Shown here: positions 24,159 to 35,580 of the stretch, piece after piece
Position numbering within the stretch: the first letter of the stretch is position 1
Layout of the letters: each line of letters opens with the position of its first letter
Source: Terana coerulea
Lineage: Eukaryota > Basidiomycota > Agaricomycetes > Polyporales > Phanerochaetaceae
Direction: 5' to 3'
Assembly (NCBI GenBank): GCA_024811115.1
Contig: JAKOGH010000921.1
Span: 1 to 64,000 of the forward strand
Length of the DNA: 64,000 nt
The notes under the pieces: model-generated
Told to the model about the DNA's origin: nothing
The model's input: only the letters and a program-made list of their open reading frames with translations
Database searches by the model: none
Translations under genes and position numbers: made by a program

Positions 24159-27148
24159 TTACACACGGACACCCTCGCCCGGCTGCGGCGGCTCGACGTC
24201 GACGCGGCCCTTCCCATCCATGTGCGCACGCTCGGTCGTGACGTCGATGCCGTGCGCGCGGTCCGCCGCCTCCTCGGCCTTCGCGAGGCCAAGCGGGTCC
24301 TGCGGGATCCACACCGGCCGCTGCGGGTCCACCGCCGCCGGGTGCGCGAACTCCTCGAACGCATCGGGTGCGCTCTCCGCGCTGTTGACCGCGACCGCGC
24401 CGCTCTGGACGTGCTGCGCGTCCGGCTTCTGCAGGTCGTCGGGGACGGGGCCGGGGGCCTTGCGCCTTGTCGGCGAGCGAGAGCGGCAACGGGCCCGTGA
24501 GCGGGTACATGGAGTTGTTCAGCGTCAAGTGGAAGCCGACCTGCAAGAACGGAGCGCATATAGTGAGTATGGGCCCCGAATGAGGAACGCATGCGTACGT
24601 ACCGTGATGACGATGAGCACAATCATGAGGATCGCCTCCGGTATCGCGCTGACACCGCCGTTCTCGTTGCGCGCGAGGAAGAACAACGCCGTGAGGCAGA
24701 GCTGCTGAAGGTATAGTCCCACGAAGATGTGCTGCAACGCCTTGGGGAAGAACAGGCCTCCCGAGTCGCCCGAGCGCTTCTGGCCAAGCTGCCAGATGAA
24801 GAGGTACTTGTACAGCACGTAGAAGAGGGCGAAGGTGGCGCAGGCAAGGCCGTTGATGATAGGTGATATGATGGAATATGTAATGGCTAGGAGAAGGCCA
24901 GTTAGGTTTAGGGTGAGGAGGAAGCAAAAACTACTCACTGATTACGGCCAGCAAGGTAATGCTGGGGAACAGCGTGCCGAAGGCGACGCTGCGGGTGACA
25001 TACTTGATGTTGTAGACGGCGCGAGGCGTACTGCCCAACACATACAGCTTCAAGTAGTATAGCGCCAACGGCACCACTTGCAGGAAGCCGGATGCCGTTC
25101 CCGACAGTCCTTGAAGGATGATGTAAGTGAGGAAGAAGTTCGACGCGTTGGGTAGCTCCTGTGCCAGCAACGTTGGAACTGATCCTGGATTATTCAGCAG
25201 TTTGGGTAGAGCGGAGACGATGCCGGAGGAGATGGTGACAATTAAGAAGGAATGCTGGAGTGAAAGGTTAGTATATCCTTTGAAGAAAGCTTTTGTGGAG
25301 AACGCACAATGACTTGGAATAAGAAGTAGCGTGTCATCAGGCTGAGTTCGACAGCCGTCTTCGTCGGCGTGCCCTCGAACTTGCTGAACAGCCTCAAGAC
25401 GATAGGCAGCAGCATCATGAGGACGGCGAGGAGCACGGGCGGGAGGATACCAGCGATAATGCCGACGATGACGCTCGGCAGGTTGCATATCCAGGCCAGC
25501 CAAGAGGCGGTGCTGCACACCGCGTGGATGTTCGATACAGCACCGACGAATGCGACGGGGATCGCCCAGAAGATGATCAGCGCCGCCGTCGCGGACCAGC
25601 TGATAGCCTTGCGCACGCGCGACTCGTACGGGTTCATGCCCAGGTTGTTCCAGATGACATCGTCGGGTGCAACGCCAATGTACCGCGCGGACATCCGGTA
25701 GGGCTGATGGTGCGCGAGAGCCTGCACGGCGAGGTGTGCCGCGAGCTGGTCGTTGAAGAGGACGAATGCGGCGTTGAGCGGAGGGTAAGTCTGCGCGTCG
25801 CCCAGCGGCTTCAGGGAATCAGGGTTCTGAGTCGGGACAGGTGCCATGGTCGACGAGTGCTCCGCATCCTGCACGAGCCTCGCCCGGGACTCCTCCAGAG
25901 CGACATTGGTATCCGCGATTTCAGCCCGCGCCCACTCAATGGTGTCGACCTTCTTGCCGATGAGGGGTAAAGAGAATGGCATGAACCCAAGCGGGAGGCG
26001 ATGTGTCGGACGCTGCTTGCGCGGGAGGTAGCTGTCCGTGTCGTGGCGCTCGGTGTCAATCGTCGACGCATCCGTAAGGTGGCGGTCGTCTCCCGTATGA
26101 GCCTCGGCCTTGCCTTTTTCGCTAGCTTTTCGCCCTTCTTAACTTGCTTAGCGTGGAGCTTTACGGCCTTGCGCAGCAACGCGGTCTCTGCAGACTCGAG
26201 CTTGGCGCTGGCTTTCGTGCGACGGTCGTACAACTTGGGCATCTCCTTCAGGTCCCTGCAGCGACAGGTTACTTGATGCTAGAATGATTGAAACGCCTTA
26301 GGACGCTTACCTGTTGAGCCATATCTTGCGCACGCCACCGGGAAGGACGGAGAACAGCTTGGTCAACTGAGCCTCCGTGAGGTAGCTCTGGGGAATACCC
26401 GTAAAGAGTACCGTGCTCCCTTGAGCGGACGTCGCGTTGCGAGGGTCCACTAGCCATAGCTGGCGAGTGCGAATGAAGTGCGCGAATTCGCTCTTCAGGT
26501 TCCACAGAATCCAGACTATATGCTATGTCAGCCTCTGACCGTTCAGTAATGCGCCTTACACTCACAAGTGAACACCCACGCCAGGATGATGTGTGCCGCA
26601 TACCGAGCTTGTTGGTTGGCCCCGACATTACCGAAAACGAACTTGTCCAACCCACTTTGGCCGGTGACGCCAGTTTTGACGGAGGTGACGGGCATGAGGA
26701 CCGCCCAGGAGACAAGCCAAATCGGAAGGAGTATCCGAACGACCATGCGAAGGAAGCGCACGAAGAAGTAGGCATCGAGGCCGTTGGTGTTCTTAATTTC
26801 TTCGTGGTCGGCTTTGAATATGGCCAACGGCCATGCAAACATACTGTTCGAGAGAGGCTTTGCTCGCACCCTGCATGAAACGGTAAGAGGAAGGTGACAT
26901 CTGAGCGGGCGGACGACCTACCCATCAGTGGGCATATGCGATCTCGCCTGGTATATAGATGGGAAGCGAGGACGTAGGAGCGTAAACGCAGCGATTTCCG
27001 CCCCGAAAACTATCAAGTTGAACACGAGCGCGGTGACGAACGTGTCCGTCGACGCCGTCGTAGCATTATCTATGCTACTTGACGAAGACCTATAGAGGCG
27101 GTGTCAGCGACAAGAAACACGGCGAAGGCAGCGGGGGAGGACGAACAT
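24159..27148 (-). CDS. Csc1/RSN1-like stress-gated cation channel (DUF221 family)
   Basis: Multi-pass membrane protein of the Csc1/TMEM63 family; characterised members are osmosensitive, calcium-permeable channels. Read leftward: the first hydrophobic span VTALVFNLIVFGAEIAAFTL at about 27040-26980, the PLAIFKADHEEI segment, and more spans near 26700. Then comes the cytosolic region with LFTGIPQSYLT and a coiled basic stretch, the DDVIWNNLGMNPYESRVRK motif before the channel core, then seven or more hydrophobic spans to about 24560. The tail contains VWIPQDPLGLAKAEE. Introns include one beginning at the exon end TRYFLFQVI (near 25310). The frame breaks at a T5 run (26115-26119) and again at 24441-24460; one-base corrections restore the family sequence. 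The first exon and ATG (27148) are uncertain. Confidence 0.85.
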
Positions 27149-28157
27149 GGTGGGGGATGGGTCGTAACAGGTCGTGAGGGTGAGAGGAAAGGGGAGGAGG
27201 CGAGGTCGTGCGAGTTTTAAAGGGGGCGATGGGTTGAGCATGCTAGACGTCAGCACGTCAGCCTCCACTCGCCAATCGGTGCGTCAGTCGGTGAGCCGAT
27301 TAGAGGCTGGCCGTTGCACTTTTCAGTGGAGCGCTAGCGGATGCATTTCCCTGTGTGCCTTGCGTGGACCGATGGAACGGACAGTCCATTGTCCGCTTCG
27401 GCGCAGACTTGGATTCCGGACGGCTCGCGACATCGCGGAGGAAATGATAAAAAGTTCAAATAAATAACGAGCATAATATCTCAAGCGACGTCGTCGTTCT
27501 CGCCAAGCCCCGCGGGAGGGACTGTCTGTGGGTGCGCAGCGCGCAGAACTTTTGGCAAAGTGGCGGGCCTGCTATTTGTGGAAGGCCACCGCACGTTGAC
27601 GTCAGCAGCGCCACAAGCGCCGGCGTTCCTGGATTTCCTGGCCTCGAAGATGGAAAGACTGCGGGCCTCGAACATTGGCTCGCGAGCAAGAAAACAACAA
27701 CACCTCTACGGGCGAGTGCACGTACAGTGACGTACAGACTACATAGGTTTAGAGCAACGATATTGCTCCAAACCCATGTAGTGTGTACGCAACGCACGGC
27801 GCAAGCCTCAGTGACTCGCGGGTACGGAAGAGGACGCAGCCTTGTTAGCGTTACATCCAGTAAGTGATAGTCGGATTGATTTGCTAGGGTTTGTGGCGTT
27901 CATGACAATACTGTGGAAGGTTGATCCTGCTTCCGACATTTAGCCGCTTGACGTTGGCTTCACAGGCGCTGCCCAACGGTCGTTCCTCTGCAGTGTTCAC
28001 AACTTGGGTGTAGCGGGCAACACAACACAACGGTCCGGTTACGATCGGGGAGGGCTGCCTTTGTTTGTGTGGCTTCATGTGCGTATGAACGTGATCACTT
28101 ATACGGAACTCAAGGTCATGCTAACCATACGATGTCAAGCTGATAAGGATCAGAGTG
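27149..28157. other. Divergent intergenic region of Csc1-like and GNAT genes
   Basis: About 1 kb without a recognisable gene. It serves as the shared upstream region of the two divergent genes. Several TGACGT/ACGTCA-type words occur (near 27247 and 27599), but no regulator can be assigned. Confidence 0.3.
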
Positions 28158-28163
28158 TATAAG
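28158..28163 (+). promoter_or_regulatory. TATA-like box of the GNAT gene
   Basis: TATAAG lies 64 bp before the ATG at 28222, at the expected distance for a fungal core promoter. Confidence 0.4.
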
Positions 28164-28221
28164 TAGCGGTACTCACCATCTACTGCAGACCAAGGCCGAC
28201 CAAAGCCTATCCTCCAGAACC

Positions 28222-28906
28222 ATGGCAGACAACGGCGCCCCCTACATCCGACGTGCCACGCGCGAAGATTCCTCCGCGCTCTCCTACATCTGCCTCGCCA
28301 CCGGCGACGCAGGCAACTCCGCAGAAGCTCTGCACTCCGCCGGCGAGCTCATCGGCGTGATGTACGCCGAGCCGTACGTGCATCTTCCCGCGGGCTTCGG
28401 CTTCGTCCTCGTTCAGCCGTCGGACGGCGGCGGCGGGAAGGTGGTCGGGTACTGCCTGAGCACCTGGGACACGCGCCAGTTCGAGGAGGCCATGCGCGAG
28501 ACGTGGTTCCCTGCGTACCACGCGAAGTACCCGCTGCGCGCCGCGGAGGATGACGCGGACGTGAGCGACGCGACGCCGGCGCACCTCCGCGCCCTCACGC
28601 CCGCCGACAAGCGGTACATCCGCACCATCCACAATCCCCCGCGGCGGCGGACGTGAGCGTCGCCTTCAGCCCCGCACACCTGCACGTCGACCTCCTGCCC
28701 GCGTACCAGCGGCAGGGATGGGGGAAGCGGCTGATTGGGGAGGTCGTGCGGTTCCTCAGAGACGAGAAGGGGTTGGACAGCCTGTGGCTGGGCATGGACC
28801 CCGGAACACGAATGCGCAGGCGTTTTATGCACGGCTGGGCTTCAAAGCGATCCCGCACGCGCCGGACGGGGTGGTGGGACTCCAGTTCGCGGACTGGAAG
28901 GAGTAA
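28222..28906 (+). CDS. GNAT-family N-acetyltransferase (frameshifted)
   Basis: Acetyl-CoA-dependent acyltransferase of the GNAT fold, apparently without introns; substrate unknown. It opens MADNGAPYIRRATREDSSAL. It then carries VLVQPSDGGGGKVVGYCLST (beta strands before motif A), LHVDLLPAYQRQGWGKRLI (motif A with the Q/R-x-x-G-x-G acetyl-CoA loop) and AQAFYARLGF (motif B). Two one-base losses break the frame, at C5 28636-28640 and C4 28799-28802. Adding one C at each gives one reading frame of about 228 aa ending at 28906. Both are in homopolymers, which points to sequencing error. Alternative: a recent pseudogene. Confidence 0.8.
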
Positions 28907-30436
28907 AGATTGCCGGGGCGTAAGAGCATGTGGAGGCTCGGCGGTGGTGCAACGCAGGACGGACGCACACAATTAGGTTCAGTAGAGGCTACCGACCGTC
29001 GGCTGCACGTGTGTACCACGTAGCCAACGAAAGCGTTCCATCGACGCTCGGGAGACCGCCTCCAGCCGCCTCCCTGAGGTACGTGGTGTGGACTGTACGC
29101 GTGACAGCCAGCTTTCGGCCTCGCCTCGCCTCGCCCAGCACAAGCGGAGTAAGATCGCAGTGTTGGTGAGCCCGTATGAGAGCCGGGGCTGATACGAGGC
29201 ACAGACGGTGGGAAACGTTTGGGAAACATATCAGAAAGCAGATTGGCAAGCGGAGGCTTTGAGGCGCACCTCGCCCCGAGGACCGAGGAGTAAGGAATAA
29301 TGAATTTCAATTGACTGGGATAGACGCGAGAAGCGGGCGCTTTGCAGAAGGCTTAGGGCAGGGCGAGTCGTGGGCATTTCTTGCAATTTTTCTTTCGTTG
29401 GTTCTGCGCCTCCTTCCAACCTCCTTCCCCACTTCCGCCACCGCCGACCTGCTCCCAGTCGTCGCGGTCGTCGACCTTACGCGCGTCCTTCCTCGACTTT
29501 GGCTTTGCTCACCTTCACATGTATATATCTGGGTATGAATCAATGCTTTAGGCGACTTCAACTGCTGGAAACCGCGATGTTCGTTTATCTCTCCCCTCCC
29601 TGGCGAGCCCATCATCCCGGATGGTTCAAGAATGCCGATAACCAAACCCACGCGCTCATGCCTAGGGACACGGCGTACGATGCCTTCGTCACCTTTACTT
29701 GCGACGTGGAAGAGCAACCGCACACTGGGTCCACGCTTGACAACCCAATCTTCATGGTTTTTCCGTGGGTTGTCGAGTACTAAACTTGGTTGACATTCGC
29801 GCCCGTCTTCCTGTCTGTTGTTTGTGTAATCCCTTCCATGTAGTGTTGTGTACTAGAACTGAACAATACCAATATTAATGCTGTATCCACATTGCCTTGC
29901 TGTTCCTCTCTTCCTGTGTTCCAGATTATTCATATCCCTCACACTGCAGTAACCATCCAGGTGAGCGGCCCAGCATGCTTGCAGAATGTGCTGTTATTTT
30001 AGTGCGTACGACGACTCCTTCGTGCCCTGTAACAAGCCCGTACCCGGGGTGCTGCCCGCCGTCCGAGCGTCCACCGCTTGATGGCGCATCAATTCCGTCG
30101 GGTGGGGTCTTCCGTAGACCTCTTTTCTCACCATGTCGACCTCAACGTTTATCTCATCCCCCTCTATCTTTCCAGCGGGGCATCGTCATCTGTACTTCAT
30201 TCTGCGAAATAAATGGTCCCTCATGAAACCCCAACCTCCCTGCTACAGGAACGTGCGGCCTCTCGGATGCATGGGCCACTCGTCTTTGATTGTTCTGCTC
30301 TTGTTCTCGAACATCACTTGAATGTGCTCTTGACTCGGTCTGTGGCTCTTCTCGACTGCTACGACTATACTTCGAGCAGCTGCACAAACGACTCTACACA
30401 CCGTTGCGTAGTATCTTGATCATCCACATCCACACC
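28907..30436. other. 1.5 kb without a recognised gene
   Basis: Short reading frames in several phases, none with a domain I recognise. The last part holds the upstream region of FunK1 copy A3. Confidence 0.3.
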
Positions 30437-32943
30437 ATGCCTGGACACTTCCTCGGTCCAGTCCCGATTCAGCTGTTCTTTCAGAAGTATATGCCCAGGG
30501 ATGACATCTCCGCGAATACCCCAACTGCGAAGTTCACCCCAATCCGACCCAAGGAGACACTCCAAGAGACATGCACTCCCTTGGTGAGTACTACCAACCT
30601 GCCTGTGTTGTCGTGCATGCTCACAGATATCCGGTTCCGTTGATCACGCTGTGCAGATAAAGGCTGTCGAGAAATTCAAGCTGTGTCCTGGCGTTCGGTT
30701 GTTCGTACCCAAGGCGCAAACGGAGGAGAAGGAGGCGAAAAGGCGCGGAAAGAGAAAAGAGGGGCAGCAGGATGAGAGCACAAATAAGGCTCAAGATATA
30801 CTCTCTTCGATTAGTGGACGAACGCATCAACCTGCCCGTCGCCAGCTGCGGAAAGAGTACTCCGAACCGCTGGATTTCGCCACTGCCTGCTTATCCATCG
30901 AGGTCGACCACCGGTTGGCTCTGGATCCCTTCGTGGACCCAACGGACGACGATTTCTCTAGTTCTGAGGGGAGCACGTCCTCCGATACCTCAAGCCCAAT
31001 CGAAGGTGCTGGTCCATCTCGCTCTGGAAACCTTCAGCATGCACTCTTGCCTGGTGTCAAGCCGGCAGCCGCCATTCCCGACGCAGAAGGAGCGCGTTCC
31101 TCATCCTCTGTTCATAAATCGCCGTCACTCTCATCTATCCCTCCGCGACAAGGCGAACCCTCGGCATACAGCTTCGAGAATCGCGACAAGGAGGCGACCA
31201 TCTTTCGCACATCCCTAGTCTCACACGCTCAAGCATTCTTTGCACGCCAACATCGCTCCTTCCTCTTCGAGCTTGTCATTACCGGCCGCTACGCTCGCGT
31301 CCTACGATATGATCATGCAGGTGTATCTGTCACGGAACGGTTCGACTACGTCTCGAGCCCAGACCTTCTCGCCGAATTCTTCTGGAGATTCGCGCATCTG
31401 ATGGACGAGCAGCGAGGCTGGGATTGGACTGCACAAATAGCTACTGAGAAAGAGGCCGAGCAATTCAGGACATCTGTTCAGGAGTTCCTAGGCGATATGA
31501 AGGCGGATACCAAAGACGGAAAGCCTGTTCGCAAGCTGACTGACGCGGACCGCACCCTCGACGCAGCTCCGACACATACCCGACATGGAAGTTACACGTG
31601 TACGACAAGGTCGCACGGAAATCGACAGACCTCATCGTGAGCCGACCCTTCGTGGAGAGTTCTTCGCTTTTCGGTCGATCCACCCGAGCATACTTGGCCT
31701 TTGACGTGAAGACTAGACGGCTGGTCTGTCTGAAAGACACTTGGCGCATGGACTTTCCGAATATCTGGGTGGAGTCGAGGACGTACAGGCATCTGCGGAA
31801 ACACAACGTGCCGAACATCCCTACGGTGTTCTACGGCGGAGATGTCCGCGAGAAGGACGACACGATCCAAGTGACGTCGACGCAGGATCTGGTGGATGAG
31901 AGCGGCGACTGGTGTGCGGATGACGTTAGAATGAGGCAGTACATCCACCATCGCGTCGTACAAGAGATTTATTTTCCCCTCGAGAGCGCTCTGGACGAGC
32001 GAGAAGTGGTTCAAGTTCTTCATGATGTTCTCGTCGGTGGGTTCTTGCACTCGTCCAACCTTGAGTATTGCTGTACTCACCGGGTGGCCGCAGCGATATC
32101 ACACGCACATGATTCGGCTGGCTTCCTGCATCGAGACCTTAGTGTCGGCAATGTCATGATTACCTCTGAAGGCAGGGGTATCCTCAACGACTGGGATCAC
32201 GCTGGATCCAAGGACGATCTGACATACCGCATCGTGAGTCGCCAGCCAAGTCCTACTATCCCTACTCGTCGCTTATAGCCGTACAGGGCACTTGGCAGTT
32301 CATGTCGATCATGCTTCTGCAAGACCCGAAGAAGACTCACCGTCTTGAGGACGACCTAGAGGCTGTTTGGTGGATCTTCCTCTACGAAACTGTGCGACGT
32401 TTCGGCTCGAAGGACAGCTGGACCAGCATCCAACATATCTTTTACGCCGAAGACCTCGATGAGCGCGGACGACGTGTGGGCGGCAACGAGAAGAGGTCTT
32501 GCGTCCATTCATCACAGCTTAAGATCTATTACAAGGTCGCCTTCGCTTGTCAGCCGCTGCAGAATCTCGTGGCAGAGCTCGAAAGATGTTGGTCGAGGTA
32601 TCATCAAGCTCTGTCGCTGATTCAAGATGATGAGGAGGAATGTGCGCAGGTTCTCGTAGATCTGGTACGCACTCTCAAAGAACAAGGCAAGAAAGCCGTT
32701 CAAGAAAGCGTTGAACCGACCTTTTGGATTAAAAAATTCGCTCAAGCTTTGGATGCGGACGACTGGCCGGTTTTCGGATCCCATGAAGCTGCTCTGTCAC
32801 CCTCTGCTAAGATTCCGCGTCCAAACAGGAACTTGAAGAGGAGACGTGAAGAACGCTCTGCAGAAGTTAAACGGTCCTCGAGCGGTGCTGTGGAGCAGAG
32901 CCATCTCCGGCGGTCGAAGAGGCTGAGAGAGAAGGCTGGCTGA
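30437..32943 (+). CDS. FunK1 fungal-type protein kinase, canonical subfamily (copy A3), one frameshift
   Basis: Exons: 30437-30583 (MPGHFLGPVPIQLFFQKYM), 30657-32036, 32094-32233 and 32287-32943. After an acidic/Ser-rich linker come the N-lobe FLFELVITGRYARVLRYDH, FDYVSSPDLLAEFFWRF, RPFVESSSLFGRSTRAYLAF and VCLKDTWRMD. The catalytic loop FLHRDLSVGNVMIT and GILNDWDHAG are intact. The C-lobe starts GTWQFMSIMLL. The protein ends HLRRSKRLREKAG, matching copy A2. Two extra bases (AC doubled in ACAC, 31572-31575) shift the frame just before YPTWKLHVYDK. Without them the four exons give about 773 aa. It may be a real recent mutation or a base-calling slip. It overlaps the end of copy B3 on the other strand. 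Confidence 0.8.
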
Positions 32944-35580
32944 GGATGTCGAAGGGAACAATAAGTTGCACTGCTTTCACTGCGCCGTGTTTCAGTAGTA
33001 CGTGTTTATATGATTCAGAATACAAACTCGCGAGCTTAAAGCGTACTGAGCACGGCATATGTACACTCATTTCATGAATATCCGCTATCTCGACTTTATC
33101 TCTTCCTGTCCTTTTCTTACGACTCCGAGTACTTGTATTTGGATGGTCAGTCACGGCGCGGGGCCCAGTCTCCTTACTTGGGCCCGGCGAAGATAAGACC
33201 GCGGAGGCGTTGCAGGGACGTGAACATCTGGCCTTCTTAGGAGGCGGGGAGTTGTCCAAGACGGTTGTCTGTGGGCCAGGAGCGCAGGAGGATGCAGTGG
33301 CAGCGCGAGTACTATGAAAGCCACTTTGCCTCAAGATATTCATACGACGTTCCTCCTGCTTGTTCGTCATCGGCGGGAACTGATCAGCAACGATGTCGTT
33401 ACACCATCCGGGCTCATTTATAGCGTCTTGAAAGATCCTGCGCCAGTAAGACGGATCCATGTATTCTGCGCGGAGGTGTTCAAATTTTACGCCATCAGGG
33501 GTTCCAGGAATGGCCTGTCCTGCCAACCAATAGTAGCCGCGCCAAGCGACTGTGAGGTTGTGGATCAAGTTCTGCAGCGGTCGGCAAACGAACTCTACAC
33601 GGGGGGGCAGACATGTGGGAGAAACCGACCACGACGTCGAGTTTGTGCGTAGCTCCGTGGTGTACTGCTTGAAGCCGGGTCGCATCCCACATCTCCATCT
33701 TCTCGTCGAACACGGCCTTTATGGAGTAGTTGGGGTTGTTGTGTTTGGCGCGGTGTAAGACGAAGTACTACAACATCCACAAGACGGATTCCATTTCGTC
33801 GAGGGTGTCAGGCTTCTTGTACGGATGTTTTAAACGAGCAATTGACATGAACGGCCATATTCCCTGGAGGAGCTCGTCAGCTACCTTTGACGGGGGCAGA
33901 TTCTATGCACGAGTATACACACCGTAGGACCGCCTTCGCCGAGGGAATTGGCTCTGAGACAGTGCTCCCAACCGGTGAATTGTGCGGAGCCGATGTTGCC
34001 ATCCTCAGCCATCGTAAACAGCAAGTTGGCAAGACTGAGATTTCGGTGCAACAGCCCTGCTTTCGCAAAGCCCTGCTCTATCTCTGAGAGACGGTAATGT
34101 GAGCTATGAACTTGAGGAACGATACGAGTGTACTCACGTTCCAGACCATGACACAGCGCCATGCAGAAGTGGCGTGAGGTCGGCACCGAGTCGATGGGAT
34201 ACATGAGCGTCTGCCAGCTTCGGACGTGGAGGTAGCCCTGGATGTCTTTGCTGCAGGATGAGCGCCACTTCACGTCGGCCTTCGCCAGGATGTGGTTCTG
34301 CGTAAATTGCAAGATGCCTTCGTGTGATACGTCCCAGGTTTGATAGTCCGGAGGGTGGGGAATAGAATGCTGGCGCATCTGCTCGCAAACTTCAGCCTCC
34401 GAGAGCAGCGACGGATTGTCCGAGCGCCAAGTGTCCTTCAGCAACCCGCCTTGACCCGCCGAGACCTCGTACGCGAGGTAGACACGGGTGGCGTCCCCGC
34501 ACGGAGAGAACGCGATCGAGAGGGGCCGTCTAACAAGGTAGTACTCATCAGGTTGCCCCTCAGGCTTCTGGATCTTGTAGACGGGAAAATTGTGGTCTTG
34601 CGTTTCCTTGATGTGAGCCAGATTCGATATGCCGACATTTTCGGCCTGAGCCCGCAGGTCGTCTAAGAAAATATTGAAAGCCCGTGTCTCATTCACATCT
34701 GCGTAGGAGACTGTCGGATCCCAACCAAGATGTACTTGATCCATGTGGTTGACACGCCAGAAGAATTCCGCCAAAAGGCATCGCCCAGATGGGGAGAGCA
34801 TGTCGATCCGGCTGGTCACGATAGGCGCAGAACGATCCCAGTAAAGAAGACGAGCATAGCGGCCGGTGATTTGCACCTGGAAGATGAAAAGTCGATGTTG
34901 ATTGTCGAATTGCTCTTTGGCGTAGGAGATGAGCTGACCCTGAGTGGACGGACCCTTCCCAGATAGGTTCTCGAAAGACGAATTGTTGCCAGCCCATGTC
35001 TCGCCATCGTCGCCGATCTCATCTACGCAGGCGTCTTCGCAGTGGCTCTGCTTGAGCTCCACAGCAAGGAGATATTTGGCATAATCGAATGCAGCTCCAT
35101 CAGTGTTGGCTAGCACTTTGAATGTAGGCGTAAATTCCGCAGGACAGACGCCGATATCGGGTTTGACCCCTCGATTTGCGCTTGGATTTGTTGGCGGTTT
35201 TGCAGACCCCGAAGTCGGGGAGGATTTTCAGGATGGGAAACTGAGAGTGGCGGGTGCGTGAGTCAGAGGAATGCCTTCCAAAGTAAGAGAGTTAAACTTA
35301 CCAATGCGTCATACATCTCGTCTTCTGACGGCGCACTTGCGACAGGACTGAAATCAACATTAGGGACCTCAGGGAGCCGTAGAACGTTGAGCTGAACGAG
35401 ATACGAATTGAGGAACAGGCGAGGAGGCATTGGACCGATGAAATATCCGCGCAACTGGCCAGTGGATTCTTTGCGAAGATCCATCCCCAGCGGGTCGTCA
35501 TGTTCGTAGCCTGTCCTAGTCCACTTGGAAAAGCTTGGGCCTGATGAAGAAGTGGAAGATTGGTCCGGAGAGGTAGCCAT
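32867..35580 (-). pseudogene. FunK1-like kinase, degenerate-active-site subfamily (copy B3), broken
   Basis: Reads leftward from ATG 35580 (MATSPDQSSTSSS; N-terminal box RGYFIGPMPPRLFL). Exon 1 ends at 35302. A long open stretch follows at 35116-33881: LLAVELKQ, GQLISYAKEQF, FQVQITGRYARLLYWDRS, RRPLSIAFSPCGDATRVYLA and GGLLKDTWRSD (Lys kept). The catalytic loop is GLLHRNLSLANLLF, so Asp is Asn, and FTGWEH stands where NDWDHA is expected. The C-lobe resumes with IWPFMSIARL, then an in-frame TAG (33768-33770) in VLWML*YFVLH, then a frame change near 33670 before EFVCRPLQNLIHNLTVAW. The exon 1/2 junction also needs a frame change near 35160. The last open segment ends at 32867, antisense to the end of copy A3. 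Confidence 0.72.

Noticed and set aside
23892..24622. Reading frames of 140-194 codons on both strands over 24038-24622
   Set aside because: They shadow the C-terminal region of the Csc1-like gene; only the frame with VWIPQDPLGL matches the family.
29310..29783. Possible small gene around 29370-29783
   Set aside because: No domain, no convincing splice structure and competing frames; left as intergenic.
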